From positions 1 to 64,000 of the forward strand of contig NZ_JAILNU010000112.1 of assembly GCF_024691275.1 (NCBI RefSeq): a DNA stretch of 64,000 nt. The letters are read 5' to 3'. Source of the stretch: Ruminococcus sp. Its GTDB lineage: Bacteria; Bacillota; Clostridia; Oscillospirales; Ruminococcaceae. A program made the position numbers and the translations under genes. Shown in pieces: positions 1 through 9,702 of the stretch. Every line of letters starts with the position of its first letter. Within the stretch, counting starts at the first letter, position 1. Below the pieces are notes generated by a model, which searched no databases, was not told where the DNA came from, and was given only the letters and a program-made list of their open reading frames with translations.

Positions 1-354
1 AGCAATTATCTTCTGCTCAATGCCGGAGATATCTTTCTGACGCTTCTTTACGACCTTTGGCTCAAAACTGCCGTCACGATCCTGCGGCACTTCAATTTCA
101 GTTTCTCCGAAGTTTCCGCGAATCTTCTTTGTTTTCTTACCATTGCGGGAATCGGGATTATCGGAACGCTCATATTCCTGATATCCCAGGTGCTCGTCCA
201 TTTCAGACTCAAGCATTTCCTGGATCGTGCCGCCAAGAAGGTCTTTTAGGGCATCCTCAATATCCTTAGCCGACTTGATATCGTATTCCTCAAGCAGCAT
301 TCCTATGATGTTCTTCTTGCCCTCACTCATCGGTTCTCTTTTTCTTCTTGCCAT
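1..354 (-). CDS. IS256-family transposase, N-terminal part (runs off left edge)
   Basis: This open frame is absent from the ORF track because it has no stop inside the window. Reverse translation from the ATG at 354 gives 118 residues beginning MARRKREPMSEGKKN, then a segment with EMLESEMDEHLGYQEYERSD and a Lys-rich RGNFGETEIEVPQDRDG stretch. That is the characteristic N-terminus of IS256/Mutator-type DDE transposases, which cut and paste the element through flanking inverted repeats. The DDE catalytic residues would lie beyond the window edge. A clear ribosome site (GGAGGC in the mRNA sense) sits about 10 bases upstream. Whether the full gene is intact cannot be judged. Confidence 0.9.
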   Translation of the reverse strand, partial: MARRKREPMSEGKKNIIGMLLEEYDIKSAKDIEDALKDLLGGTIQEMLESEMDEHLGYQEYERSDNPDSRNGKKTKKIRGNFGETEIEVPQDRDGSFEPKVVKKRQKDISGIEQKIIA

Positions 355-421
355 AAAAAATCAGCCTCCTGTGATATTAATTCTATTTTATCACAGTTAG
401 CTGACTTTTTACAGACTTTTT
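1..421 (-). mobile_element. One end of an IS256-type insertion sequence
   Basis: The transposase start lies about 60 bases from an AT-rich end containing GTCTGTAAAAAGTC (minus strand, about 400-415), which resembles IS256-family terminal repeats. The other terminus and the target duplication are outside the window. The exact boundary is therefore an estimate. The element stops roughly 15-20 bases past the clpC-like stop codon, so it inserted directly downstream of that gene and probably separates it from whatever followed. Confidence 0.7.
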
Positions 422-436
422 TTCAGAGGCTCTGCT

Positions 437-2773
437 TTATACAGTAACAGTTTTTGTTATGCTGAGGTTGCCATTTTCAATATCTATCTTTACACTATCT
501 CCGTCCGAAAGTTCCGAATCAACTATCATTTGCGCAAGACGGTTTTCGATAAGCTCAGAAACCTTGCGCCTGATGGATCTTGCACCGTATTTTTTTGTCT
601 CTTTGGTTTCGGCGATAGTTTTTGTAACGTTTTCTGTGAATTCGATCTCTATTCCCAGCGATGCAGCTCGTTTTCGCAGTTCTCTCAGTGCAAGAGAGCT
701 TATCTTGACAAGGTCTTCATCTGTAAGCGGACGGAAGACTATTATTTCGTCGATGCGATTGATAAGCTCGGGAGAGAAACTGCGCTTTATAGTCTCAACT
801 GACCTTTTATAGCCAGTATTTTCGTCATTTTCTGTGAAACCTATGGCAGTTCCTGCTGTAAGCTTAGAAGCTCCTGCATTTGATGTCATTATTATAATGC
901 AGTTCCTGAAGCTGATGCGGCGCATTGATGAATCGGTGATAATACCGTCATCAAGGATCTGAAGGAGTATATTCAGCACATCATGCTCGGCTTTTTCGAT
1001 CTCATCGAAGAGAATGAGCGAGTACGGATTACGCCGCACTCTTTCGCATAGATTGTTGTCACAGTTATCATATCCTGTGTATCCGGGAGGAGCTCCGATA
1101 AGCTTTGAAACAGAGTGCTTTTCCATATATTCGGACATATCAATGCGTATCAGACTGTTCTCGCTGTCGTAAAGATATTCTGCAAGGACCTTTGCAAGTT
1201 CAGTCTTGCCCACCCCTGTCGGACCCGCAAACATAAATGATGCAATTGGTCGGCGTTCATCTCTCAGACCTGATTTTGCGCGATAAACGGCTTCTGTTAT
1301 TTTTTCGATAGCTTTTTCCTGTCCGATGATGTGTTCTGAGAGCTCTGTCCGAAGCTTTGCGGTCTTTTCGGCTTCTTCTATGCATATTTTATTTATCGGT
1401 ATCCCAGTTTTCATGGATATCACATCGTTTATGTCTTTTTCAGAAACAGCATTCTCACAGCTGTCTTCGAGTGCTTTGCTGAGATTTGTCAATTTCAGAT
1501 GTTCTATCCCTATATATCCTGAGTTATGGGAAAGCTTTCGGTCACAGTACCTGATTTTGGCGCAGGCACAGGCTTCATCGAGTACATCAAGGGCTTTATC
1601 AGGCAAAAAACGGTCTGTGATATAACGCTTTGAGAGCAAAACAGAGCTCCTTATTATATCGTCGCTTATATGCAACCCATGGAACTTTTCATAATTGCGT
1701 TTAAGCCCTTTTATTATTTCAATGCAGCTTTCTGTATCAGGTTCATTGATTTTTATGGGCTGAAAGCGGCGTTCAAGGGCGGGATCTTTTTCTATCGACT
1801 TCCTGTACTCGTCGAAAGTTGTCGCACCTATAAGCTGTAACTCTCCCCTTGCGAGCTGGGGCTTCATAATATTTGCAGCGTCTATGGCACCTTCAGCTGC
1901 TCCTGCACCAACTATGGTGTGTATTTCATCAATGAATAGTATTATATTTCCCGAATTTACAGCCTCGTCAATACAGGATTTGACTCTCTCCTCAAAATCT
2001 CCGCGGTATTTAGCGCCTGAGAGCAATGCCGCGAAGTCAAGGGAGAAGATATATTTGTTTTTCAGTCCGTCGGGAACAAGATTTCTTGTAAAAAGTTCGG
2101 CAACGCCTTCGATCACAGCTGTTTTTCCAACACCTGCTTCACCGATAAGACATGGATTATTTTTGTTTCTTCGTGATAGTATCTGCAAGACCCTTTTCAC
2201 TTCTTTGTTTCTTCCTATAAGAGGATCATTTTTTCTTACAGCTGTAATATCTGTCATATTTCTTCCGAATCTGAATAGATTAGGATACTTTGACTGTTTA
2301 GGCTCACTTGCTTCTCTCATGCTTTTGTATAACTCATCATCTGTGAGCAGCTCCAGCCTTTCACATATCTTTATAATATCGACTCCGAGGTTTTTCATTA
2401 TCGTACAGGCTGTACAGGAGCTTTCTTTTATTATCGCAGCAAGAATATGCTCCGTGGCAGCCTGTTTTTTCCCTGTATTATGTGCTGATCTGTACGCTGT
2501 TTCGAGGATATTCTTTGTTGCCGTTGTAAAGAATCGCTGATTCAGTATAGATGGAGTTCCGTTACCGACCATACTTATTATTTCCTTTTTCAGGTCGTCG
2601 AAGGAGATACCGCTTTCTATGAGCAGCTCAGCTGCTTCGGTAGTGCCTTCTCCCGAGATCGACAAAAGAATATGTTCGCTTCCGACATAGGTGTGTCCGA
2701 GTTCTGATGCGTATTCGACGGCTCCGTCGATCACAGCGGAAGCCTTTTTAGAGAATTTATCATTGTATGACAC
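437..2773 (-). CDS. clpC: ClpC/ClpA-type AAA+ unfoldase
   Basis: This 778-residue protein has two N-terminal Clp repeats (about 1-145) and two AAA+ modules. Walker A motifs are GEAGVGKT and GPTGVGKT, and Walker B motifs are ILFIDEIHT and LILFDEIEKA. An AIGF tripeptide-type loop in the second module matches the IGF/LGF loop that docks such unfoldases onto ClpP, so it should feed unfolded protein into the ClpP barrel. The middle region is short compared with Bacillus ClpC and I see no obvious full UVR domain. Translation starts at GTG with GGAGGG 8 bases upstream. No CtsR heptad repeats are visible upstream. The gene is close to clpX and clpP but separately transcribed, and an IS element abuts its 3' end. 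ClpC-like is safe; the exact subfamily is less so. Confidence 0.88.
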   Translation of the reverse strand: MSYNDKFSKKASAVIDGAVEYASELGHTYVGSEHILLSISGEGTTEAAELLIESGISFDDLKKEIISMVGNGTPSILNQRFFTTATKNILETAYRSAHNTGKKQAATEHILAAIIKESSCTACTIMKNLGVDIIKICERLELLTDDELYKSMREASEPKQSKYPNLFRFGRNMTDITAVRKNDPLIGRNKEVKRVLQILSRRNKNNPCLIGEAGVGKTAVIEGVAELFTRNLVPDGLKNKYIFSLDFAALLSGAKYRGDFEERVKSCIDEAVNSGNIILFIDEIHTIVGAGAAEGAIDAANIMKPQLARGELQLIGATTFDEYRKSIEKDPALERRFQPIKINEPDTESCIEIIKGLKRNYEKFHGLHISDDIIRSSVLLSKRYITDRFLPDKALDVLDEACACAKIRYCDRKLSHNSGYIGIEHLKLTNLSKALEDSCENAVSEKDINDVISMKTGIPINKICIEEAEKTAKLRTELSEHIIGQEKAIEKITEAVYRAKSGLRDERRPIASFMFAGPTGVGKTELAKVLAEYLYDSENSLIRIDMSEYMEKHSVSKLIGAPPGYTGYDNCDNNLCERVRRNPYSLILFDEIEKAEHDVLNILLQILDDGIITDSSMRRISFRNCIIIMTSNAGASKLTAGTAIGFTENDENTGYKRSVETIKRSFSPELINRIDEIIVFRPLTDEDLVKISSLALRELRKRAASLGIEIEFTENVTKTIAETKETKKYGARSIRRKVSELIENRLAQMIVDSELSDGDSVKIDIENGNLSITKTVTV

Positions 2774-2942
2774 AGTTGATCCCTCCTTAGTTCTGTATAT
2801 ATTATGCCATATTTTTACTGCGATAATTGTCGAAGGGAAACACTTGAATAAAAAAGTAACACTTTTTTATGCGCAGCATATTATGTACTATGAAACGCAG
2901 ATAAAACGTTTCAAATACATCATTTTTAAGGAGTTGTCTTAT

Positions 2943-3086
2943 ATGTGTAATTCATGTTTTGGAGGAAATAACTGCTGGTGCATCATTCTTTTAGTTCTTC
3001 TTTTCGTTATTCTTTTTTCGGGCTGCGGCAATAATGGTTGCGGCTGTGACTGCGGCAACAATAACGGCTGCGGCTGTGGCTGCTGA
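2943..3086 (+). CDS. Tiny membrane peptide with Cys/Gly-rich tail
   Basis: The encoded product is 47 residues. A short Cys-containing head (MCNSCFGGNNCWC) leads into one hydrophobic helix (IILLVLLFVILF). The tail is built of GC and CG repeats interrupted by Asn. The ORF track extends it to 2691, but that part overlaps the clpC-like gene antisense. AAGGAG at 2928-2933, nine bases before ATG 2943, fixes the start. It resembles small Cys-rich proteins of Firmicutes that databases sometimes label 'chorion class high-cysteine' proteins; that label says nothing about function. Metal binding, a spore-coat role or a surface role are all possible. It sits alone between divergent and convergent genes. 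Confidence 0.7.
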   Translation: MCNSCFGGNNCWCIILLVLLFVILFSGCGNNGCGCDCGNNNGCGCGC

Positions 3087-3098
3087 TATAACAAAAAA

Positions 3099-3118
3099 GG
3101 GACTGCATACGCAGTCCC
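3099..3118 (-). terminator. Stem-loop terminator after clpX
   Basis: An 8-bp stem (GGGACTGC/GCAGTCCC) with an ATAC loop is followed on the minus strand by TTTTTTG, ending the clpX transcript. The plus-strand side has a weaker T tract and may also stop the Cys/Gly peptide message. Confidence 0.8.
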
Positions 3119-3124
3119 TGAATT

Positions 3125-4411
3125 TTATTCAGCTTTAAGAAGTTGATTCCTTCTGTTTATAAGAAGCGGCTGTGTACCGTTAATAACACAATCAGCTGTA
3201 ACAGTTACCTTTGCGATGCTTCCGTCGGAAGGAACTGTGAACATGGTCTTCATGAGGATAGATTCGAGGATAGAGCGTAATCCACGCGCACCTGTTTTCT
3301 GAGCAATAGCCTTTTTAGCGATCTCAATAAGTGCGTCATCGTCGATTTCAAGCTCGATATCATCGTAGTGGAAGAGCTTCTTATACTGTTTGATAAGAGC
3401 ATTTTTTGGTTCGGTGAGGATCCTTACGAGAGAAGGCTCATCAAGCTCTTCAAGTACTGATATAACCGGAAGTCTGCCGACAAACTCAGGCACCATGCCG
3501 AATTTAACAAGATCCTTCGGTACGACCTTCTTGAAGATGTTATTGGCTTCTTCCTTGTGAGCAGTTATTTCACCGCCGAATCCTATAGGAGCCTTGCCGA
3601 TACGCTTCTGTATCTGCTTTTCAAGACCATCGAAGGCACCGCCGCAGATAAAGAGTATATTCTTTGTATTGATCTGGATAACTTCCTGATTTGGGTGTTT
3701 TCTGCCGCCCTGAGGAGGAACGTTCGAGACAGTTCCTTCAATTATTTTGAGGAGAGCCTGCTGAACGCCTTCACCGCTTACATCTCGAGTAAGAGAAGTA
3801 TTTTCAGATTTTCTTGCGATCTTGTCGATCTCATCAATATATATTATTCCTTTTTCTGCTGCTTTTATGTCAAAATCAGCAGCCTGAATAAGTCTGAGGA
3901 GTACATTTTCAACGTCATCGCCTACATAACCCGCTTCTGTAATTGTAGTAGCATCTGCAATTGCGAAAGGTACATTGAGAAGCTTGGCAAGTGTCTGGGC
4001 AAGGAAAGTTTTACCCACACCTGTAGGTCCGAGAAGGAGGACATTACTCTTCTGAAGCTCTACGCCGTCGCGTTCAGAACCGTCTTTATCGTTTTCCTGG
4101 CTCATTATTCTCTTATAATGATTATAAACAGCCACAGCAAGCGATATTTTTGCCTCATCCTGACCTATAACATATTCGTCCAGATAAGCTTTGATCTCCA
4201 CAGGCTTCATGAGCTTTATTGAAGATATATCATTTTCTTTTTCTGATTTTGCAGCTTTTCTATGTGCTTTAGCTACTCCCGGACCATAGAGCATCTCGTA
4301 GCAATACGTTACGCATTCATCGCATATGTTTGATGAGCCTGCTGAAAACATACTGCGTACCCTGTTTTCCCCTTTGCCGCAGAAGCTGCACGATTTAAAC
4401 GTTTCAGCCAT
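3125..4411 (-). CDS. clpX: ClpX, ATP-dependent unfoldase
   Basis: This 428-residue protein has an N-terminal C4 zinc finger ([13 protein letters not shown], then CDECV), Walker A GPTGVGKT, Walker [11 protein letters not shown] and the RGLRSILE sensor-2 region. It recognises tagged or specific substrates, unfolds them and passes them to ClpP. Length and domain order match the family fully. It lies 16 bases downstream of clpP with AGGGG as ribosome site, so the two are very likely co-transcribed. A strong terminator follows. Confidence 0.98.
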   Translation of the reverse strand: MAETFKSCSFCGKGENRVRSMFSAGSSNICDECVTYCYEMLYGPGVAKAHRKAAKSEKENDISSIKLMKPVEIKAYLDEYVIGQDEAKISLAVAVYNHYKRIMSQENDKDGSERDGVELQKSNVLLLGPTGVGKTFLAQTLAKLLNVPFAIADATTITEAGYVGDDVENVLLRLIQAADFDIKAAEKGIIYIDEIDKIARKSENTSLTRDVSGEGVQQALLKIIEGTVSNVPPQGGRKHPNQEVIQINTKNILFICGGAFDGLEKQIQKRIGKAPIGFGGEITAHKEEANNIFKKVVPKDLVKFGMVPEFVGRLPVISVLEELDEPSLVRILTEPKNALIKQYKKLFHYDDIELEIDDDALIEIAKKAIAQKTGARGLRSILESILMKTMFTVPSDGSIAKVTVTADCVINGTQPLLINRRNQLLKAE

Positions 4412-4427
4412 CTATTTTACCCCTACC

Positions 4428-5018
4428 TTACCTTTTTGTTATTACCTTATCAATAAGTCCGAATTCAAGAGCTTCCTGAGCACTCATGTAGTTATCTCTT
4501 TCGCAGGCATTGTGCATTTCTTCAACGCTCTTGCCTGAATTGTTTGCCATGATCTCTTCAAGACGATCTCTTGTTCTCTGCATATTTTTAGCGTGTATCA
4601 TGATGTCTGTCTGCTGACCGCCGAGGCCTCCGCTGATGAGTGGCTGGTGGATCATTATCTCACTGTTGGGGAGAGCTATTCTCTTTCCCTTAGCACCTGA
4701 TGAAAGCAGAAAAGCACCCATGGAAGCAGCCATACCGATACATATAGTCGAAACATCGCACTTGATATAGTTCATTGTATCGTATATTGCCATACCTGCC
4801 GTAACAGATCCGCCGGGGCTGTTAATATATAATGAGATATCTTTTTCAGAATCCTGGCTTTCAAGATAAAGAAGCTGGGCAACTACTACACTTGCTGTTG
4901 CATCATTTACCTGATCTGAAAGCATGATGATTCTGTCATTGAGCAGACGCGAGTATATATCGTATGATCTTTCTCCTCTGCTGGTCTGTTCAACGACGTA
5001 AGGTACTAATACGCTCAT
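4428..5018 (-). CDS. clpP: ClpP protease subunit
   Basis: This 196-residue serine peptidase forms the 14-subunit chamber that works with ClpX and the ClpC-like protein. The nucleophile Ser is in [19 protein letters not shown], the His in IMIHQPL and the Asp in ERDNYMSA. The N-terminus ([17 protein letters not shown]) is typical, with only a short propeptide. The gene lies downstream of tig and upstream of clpX, a common Firmicute order. A hairpin in the tig-clpP gap may let clpP-clpX levels differ from tig. Confidence 0.98.
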   Translation of the reverse strand: MSVLVPYVVEQTSRGERSYDIYSRLLNDRIIMLSDQVNDATASVVVAQLLYLESQDSEKDISLYINSPGGSVTAGMAIYDTMNYIKCDVSTICIGMAASMGAFLLSSGAKGKRIALPNSEIMIHQPLISGGLGGQQTDIMIHAKNMQRTRDRLEEIMANNSGKSVEEMHNACERDNYMSAQEALEFGLIDKVITKR

Positions 5019-5044
5019 AATTCATCGTCCTTTCTTTAAAAACA

Positions 5045-5073
5045 GTTGTCCCACAAAAAAGCTGCGGGACAAC
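5045..5073 (-). terminator. Hairpin between tig and clpP
   Basis: An 8-bp inverted repeat (GTTGTCCC/GGGACAAC) has a 13-base loop and is followed on the minus strand by TGTTTTTAAAG. It could be a partial terminator or a processing or stability element between two related genes. The T tract is only moderate. Confidence 0.5.
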
Positions 5074-5105
5074 ATTAAGTCTATGATTATTTGTCGAATA
5101 ATGGA

Positions 5106-6413
5106 TTATTCAGCCTTTTCCTCAGCAACAGTGTTGTCAACAACAGCATTTTCCTTAACGAGCTCTACAGCCTTCTGAACTCTGAGGTCTGTAGTATACT
5201 CATTAACAGGGATAAATCTCTTTACTGTATCAACGTCGATGTTGTTAGCAGCAGCGATCTCGCCAAGGCTGTTGTTGAGGTCTTCCTCTGTAACCTCGAT
5301 ATTTTCAAGATCAGCGATCTTCTCGAGAGCAAGTCTGAGCTTAACTTCGTTAACAGCTCTGTCTCTGTAAGTCTCTCTGAAGGAATCCTCGTCCATACCT
5401 GTGTACTGGAAGTAAAGCTTGAGATCCATGCCCTGAGACTTGAGCTGCTGCTCGAAGGATCTCATAAGAGCGTCGATTCTCTGCTCATACATACAATTAG
5501 GGATAGGGCAGTCAACCTTCTTGATAAGAGCGTTCATAACAGCGTTCTCAAAACCAGACTCAGCCTGCTGAACAGCAGCCTCTTCAAGCTTAGTCTTGAT
5601 GTCATCCTTGTACTCAGCAACTGTCTCGAATTCTGTTGCGTCCTTTACGAGGTCGTCGTTGATCTCAGGGAGCTCTTCATAGCTGATAGCCTTGAGCTTG
5701 CACTTGAATGTAGCGTCCTTGCCGGCATAGTCAGCCATCTGATAATCCTCAGGGAACTTAACGTTTACGTCAAACTCGTCGCCGATGTTATGACCAACGA
5801 TCTGATCCTCGAAGCCGGGGATAAACTGACCGCTGCCAAGACGAAGAGGATGATCCTCGCCCTTGCCGCCTTCAAATGCCTCATCGCCGAAGAAGCCTTC
5901 AAAGTCGATGATAACTTCATCGTCGAGCTGTGCAGCTCTGTCTTCAACAGAAACTATACGAGCGTTCTTCTTTCTGATAATGTCGATCTGCTTGTCGATA
6001 TCCTCGTCAGTGATCTCCTTAACTTCCTTAGGAGCCTTGATACCCTTATAGTCAGTGATCTCTATCTCAGGCTTTGTAACGCAGATAGCCTTGAGCTCAA
6101 CGCCCTCTGTCTTATCAATAGAAGTGATCTCAACATTTGGTCTGTCAACGAGAACAAGACCTGTCTCATTTACAGCAGCGTCGATCTCAGGACCGAGGAG
6201 AGAGTTGATAGCGCCCTCATAGAATGCGCCCTCACCGAATTCTCTTTCAGCAAGCTTACGGGAAACCTTGCCCTTTCTGAAGCCCTTGATCTGGATGTTC
6301 TTCTTCTGGCGCTGATATTCTCTTTCAACAGCTGCCTCAAATGCAGCAGCATCAATAGAAATAACCAGCTCTGTAGTATTCACATCTGTTTTGTTTGATG
6401 ATTTTAAACTCAT
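5106..6413 (-). CDS. tig: Trigger factor chaperone
   Basis: This 435-residue ribosome-bound prolyl isomerase and chaperone has the N-terminal ribosome-binding signature in GFRKGKVSRKLAEREFGEGAFYE, a central FKBP-type domain (around 160-245, with GSGQFIPGFEDQIVGH), and a helical C-terminal domain. It meets nascent chains at the ribosome exit. Its pairing with clpP-clpX is the standard arrangement. GGAGGACG precedes the ATG. A long reverse-strand ORF over the same bases is a codon-usage shadow. Confidence 0.98.
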   Translation of the reverse strand: MSLKSSNKTDVNTTELVISIDAAAFEAAVEREYQRQKKNIQIKGFRKGKVSRKLAEREFGEGAFYEGAINSLLGPEIDAAVNETGLVLVDRPNVEITSIDKTEGVELKAICVTKPEIEITDYKGIKAPKEVKEITDEDIDKQIDIIRKKNARIVSVEDRAAQLDDEVIIDFEGFFGDEAFEGGKGEDHPLRLGSGQFIPGFEDQIVGHNIGDEFDVNVKFPEDYQMADYAGKDATFKCKLKAISYEELPEINDDLVKDATEFETVAEYKDDIKTKLEEAAVQQAESGFENAVMNALIKKVDCPIPNCMYEQRIDALMRSFEQQLKSQGMDLKLYFQYTGMDEDSFRETYRDRAVNEVKLRLALEKIADLENIEVTEEDLNNSLGEIAAANNIDVDTVKRFIPVNEYTTDLRVQKAVELVKENAVVDNTVAEEKAE

Positions 6414-6514
6414 TTTAATACGTCCTCCAATATTTATATAACATACTTGGTATATTATACCACATTTAAGAATTTTTTTCTACTGATTTTCCACACTTCT
6501 GTGCAATGCACAAT

Positions 6515-7213
6515 TTACAGAACTTTTTCAGGGATAAATTGTAGATAATCACCTGATATCAAGTGGAAATTAACATCATCATATGTATTAGTAACACATA
6601 ATTCATGAGCTGACCGACCGTGAATGTGTCCGTAATAGCAGTCACGTATCTTATAGCGGTAAAGTATCTCCAGTATGTCGTAATTAAAGTTTGCGGCGAA
6701 AATAGGCGGATAATGCAGAAAAACGATCGGGATAAGATTTTCTGCAAGTGCGGACTTTATTGAAGTTTCAAGACGCTGGACTTCTCTTCTGAGCACCTTT
6801 TCGTCTTGAGTCTCACCCGGCATATTTACCCAGCCGCGGGTGCCGCATATGCCGTATTCACCGTATTTATAGTGGTTGTTATGCAATATTTTTATTGAAT
6901 CACAGCCTTCCGCCGCAAGAAAATCCTCCATTTTTTTCATAGTTGTCCACCAGTAATCGTGGTTTCCTTTTATGATGATCTTCCTTCCGGGGAGCCTTTC
7001 AATAAAATGGAAATCGGGAGCAGCTTCCGCAAGAGACATTCCCCATGAGATATCTCCCGGAAGCACTACCGTATCATTATCTTTTATAAGCTCAAGCCAG
7101 TGCTTTTCGATCCGCTCCTGATAATCATGCCAGCCAGAAAAGATACTCATGGTCTTTTCGGGATTTCCCTGACACAGATGCAGATCAGCAAGTACGAACA
7201 AGCTCATGCTCAC
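6515..7213 (-). CDS. Calcineurin-like metallophosphoesterase
   Basis: The 232-residue protein carries the phosphoesterase metal motifs DLHL, GDISWG, GNHDYWW and GHIHG in the right order. It should hydrolyse a phosphoester with two metal ions in the cytoplasm; the substrate is unknown. The reported start is GTG at 7213, overlapping the thrC stop as GTGA. An ATG two codons later (7207) is an equally plausible start. It ends the rplS-distal run lepB-rbgA-rnhB-yraN-thrC. Confidence 0.85.
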   Translation of the reverse strand: MSMSLFVLADLHLCQGNPEKTMSIFSGWHDYQERIEKHWLELIKDNDTVVLPGDISWGMSLAEAAPDFHFIERLPGRKIIIKGNHDYWWTTMKKMEDFLAAEGCDSIKILHNNHYKYGEYGICGTRGWVNMPGETQDEKVLRREVQRLETSIKSALAENLIPIVFLHYPPIFAANFNYDILEILYRYKIRDCYYGHIHGRSAHELCVTNTYDDVNFHLISGDYLQFIPEKVL

Positions 7214-8703
7214 ACACTCAGTGTTCTGAGCACATAATCCTTCTGCTCTGTCTTGTCGATTACGTCATTGAAGCGCTCAGGCTTGTTTTTAAGGTCTGCA
7301 AGAGCTGCCGGAACAGGGATATCGGAAAGCTCAGCGATCTTGTCAACTTTGTCGTATTCGTCTATATCGGACTTTTTGCCTTCAAGAGCTTCAAGAACAG
7401 CTGCACTGAACTTATAAGGGCTTGCAGTTGAAGCGATGACAGTTTTTGTTGTATCGCCTGTCGTTTCCTTATAATCCTTGTATACCTTTACAGCGACAGC
7501 TGTGTGTGTATCACAGGTGTAGGAATACTTCTCATAGATTGAGTGAATTGTAGCCTTTGTCTGGCTGTCGTCGCAGAATCCTGCCGAAAATTCTTCCTTG
7601 AGCTTAGCCTTTACATCATCGCTTACCTCATACCTTCCCTCAGATGAAAGCTTGCCGAACCATTCACGGATAAGAGCATCGTTCTTATCTGTCATGAGGT
7701 AGAGAAGTCTTTCGAGGTTGCTTGAAATGAGGATATCCATTGAAGGTGAAACAGTTGCATAGAACTGTCTGTTTCTGTCGTAGATACCTGTATTGATGAA
7801 GTCAGTGAGCACGTTGTTGATGTTTGAAGCGCAGATAAGCTTGTTTACAGGGATCCCCATGTGCTTAGCATAGTAAGCAGCAAGGATATTACCGAAGTTG
7901 CCTGTCGGAACAACGATATTGATCTTGTCGCCCAGCTCTACTTCGCCATCTTTAACCAGTTCTGCGTAAGCGGAGATATAGTAAACGATCTGAGGAACAA
8001 GTCTGCCCCAGTTGATAGAGTTCGCACTTGAGAACATCATACCCTTGTCGTCAAGAGCCTTCTTGACATCGTCATTTGTGAATATAGCCTTAACGCCGTT
8101 CTGGCAGTCATCAAAGTTGCCCTTGATAGCGCATACTCCCACGTTTGAGCCTTCCTGTGTCTTCATCTGACGCTTCTGCATCGGGCTTACGCCGTCCTCG
8201 GGATAGAATACAAGTATAGATGTACCTTCAACGTCCTTGAATCCTTCGAGTGCAGCCTTGCCTGTATCGCCTGAAGTTGCAACGAGAATAACGATCTTCT
8301 TGTCAAGCTTGATCTTCTTTGCAGATGTTGTAAGGAAGTAAGGAAGTATCTGAAGTGCCATGTCTTTGAATGCACAGGTCGGACCGTGCCAAAGCTCAAG
8401 CATATATGTTCCGTCAAAAAGATGAGCGATCTCAGCAATGCTTTCGGTCTCAAAATTTGCGGTGCTATAAGCATTGTCAGTACAATAATGTATTTCGGCA
8501 TCAGTAAAGTCAGTGAGATACTTTGCGAATACATAAGCAGCTCTGTCAGCATACTTCATATCGCCGATAGCTTTTATCTCATCAAGAGTAAGCTGCGGAA
8601 TGCTTTCCGGAACGAAAAGTCCTCCGTCAACAGAAATACCCTGAGTAATAGCTTCAGCGCTGTTTACTTTGACATCGCTGTTTCTTGTGCTGTTATAGAA
8701 CAT
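7210..8703 (-). CDS. thrC: Threonine synthase
   Basis: This 497-residue PLP enzyme converts O-phosphohomoserine to threonine. The cofactor lysine is in the WHGPTCAFKDMALQ motif, and the phosphate-binding region ATSGDTGKAALEG is present. The length matches the longer class of bacterial and fungal enzymes that start with FYNSTRN. The gene lies 11 bases after yraN and overlaps the next gene by four bases, so it is translated as part of the run. No threonine attenuator or T-box is seen directly before it. Confidence 0.97.
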   Translation of the reverse strand: MFYNSTRNSDVKVNSAEAITQGISVDGGLFVPESIPQLTLDEIKAIGDMKYADRAAYVFAKYLTDFTDAEIHYCTDNAYSTANFETESIAEIAHLFDGTYMLELWHGPTCAFKDMALQILPYFLTTSAKKIKLDKKIVILVATSGDTGKAALEGFKDVEGTSILVFYPEDGVSPMQKRQMKTQEGSNVGVCAIKGNFDDCQNGVKAIFTNDDVKKALDDKGMMFSSANSINWGRLVPQIVYYISAYAELVKDGEVELGDKINIVVPTGNFGNILAAYYAKHMGIPVNKLICASNINNVLTDFINTGIYDRNRQFYATVSPSMDILISSNLERLLYLMTDKNDALIREWFGKLSSEGRYEVSDDVKAKLKEEFSAGFCDDSQTKATIHSIYEKYSYTCDTHTAVAVKVYKDYKETTGDTTKTVIASTASPYKFSAAVLEALEGKKSDIDEYDKVDKIAELSDIPVPAALADLKNKPERFNDVIDKTEQKDYVLRTLSV

Positions 8704-8714
8704 ATTATCACCCT

Positions 8715-9092
8715 TTAAAATATGAAATTGTAGCCTGTTGTGTCATAGGCATTTATGATATAATCAATGCTGAGCACCTTGCCCTCTGCGATGATGACTT
8801 GTGCGACATCGAATCGCGGCTGAAGCATATTTGGGTGCTTGCAGCAATAATCAGCTGCGGTCTTTATTATAAGACCTCGTTTTCGTTTGTTCACCGCTTC
8901 AAAGCCTGTTACCATGCTGTCAGGCTTGCGGGATTTTACTTCGACAAAGGCGATATAGTCGCCGTTTTCGGCAATAATATCAATTTCGCCGCCCTTTATG
9001 CGGTAATTCCTTGCCGTTATGGTATAACCTCTTTCGATAAGGTAGCTGCATACGCTTTCCTCACCGAGCCTTCCTGTTTCGTTGTTAGTCAT
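8715..9092 (-). CDS. YraN family protein (UPF0102)
   Basis: This 125-residue protein has a restriction-endonuclease-like core: [34 protein letters not shown] with the E-x-K pair, and [11 protein letters not shown]. The family is found next to rnhB across bacteria. A nuclease or DNA-repair role is often suggested but not settled. It overlaps rnhB by eight bases. Confidence 0.9.
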   Translation of the reverse strand: MTNNETGRLGEESVCSYLIERGYTITARNYRIKGGEIDIIAENGDYIAFVEVKSRKPDSMVTGFEAVNKRKRGLIIKTAADYCCKHPNMLQPRFDVAQVIIAEGKVLSIDYIINAYDTTGYNFIF

Positions 9093-9702
9093 AGAGCTTT
9101 TTCAGGAATGTCTTCCTGTGGACATCGGATATGCCGTATTCAGCAAGCTTTTCATAGTGCAGTTTGGTTCCGTAGCCCTTGTGCTGCGAGAAGCAGTACT
9201 GCGGATACTTTTCGTCGAGACTGCGCATATATCGGTCTCTGGACACTTTTGCAAGCACAGAAGCTGCGGCGATCGAAGCTGAAATGGCATCGCCGTGAAT
9301 GACGTATCTGCTTTCACAGTCAAGCTCAGGCAGACGGTTGCCGTCTATAAGAGCCAGATCAGGCTTTATGCCAAGACCCTTCACAGCTCGTTTCATGGCG
9401 AGCATAGTTGCCTGAAGGATATTCATTTCGTCGATTTCCTGCACACTGGCTGTTGCTATACAGTAAGCGTCAGCTTTTTCGATTATCTCGTCGTAGAGCA
9501 GTTCGCGCCGCTTCTCGGAGATTTTTTTGCTGTCATTAAGGTAATTTATAAGTGTATTGTCGTTGAGTATCACTGCGGCAGTATAAACGTCCCCTGCCAG
9601 AGGACCTCTGCCGGCTTCGTCGACTCCGCATATAACGGGATATTCCCTGCGGAGTTCGGTATCATGATCGAAAAGTTCCTGATGAAGGATTATTCTTGCC
9701 AT
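9085..9702 (-). CDS. rnhB: Ribonuclease HII
   Basis: This 205-residue enzyme removes ribonucleotides from DNA and RNA primers from RNA-DNA hybrids. [20 protein letters not shown] carries the first Asp-Glu pair, [10 protein letters not shown] the next Asp, and [12 protein letters not shown] the conserved C-terminal block. The start overlaps the rbgA stop by one base, and its end overlaps yraN, a typical compact operon. Confidence 0.97.
   Translation of the reverse strand: MARIILHQELFDHDTELRREYPVICGVDEAGRGPLAGDVYTAAVILNDNTLINYLNDSKKISEKRRELLYDEIIEKADAYCIATASVQEIDEMNILQATMLAMKRAVKGLGIKPDLALIDGNRLPELDCESRYVIHGDAISASIAAASVLAKVSRDRYMRSLDEKYPQYCFSQHKGYGTKLHYEKLAEYGISDVHRKTFLKKLYD

Noticed and set aside
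2774-2942. CtsR or HrcA operator before the clpC-like gene
   Set aside because: No GGTCAAA heptad repeats or CIRCE inverted repeat could be found.
5091-6398. 435-residue plus-strand ORF opposite trigger factor
   Set aside because: It is an antisense shadow made by the high Glu/Leu codon content of tig, with no ribosome site or family resemblance.
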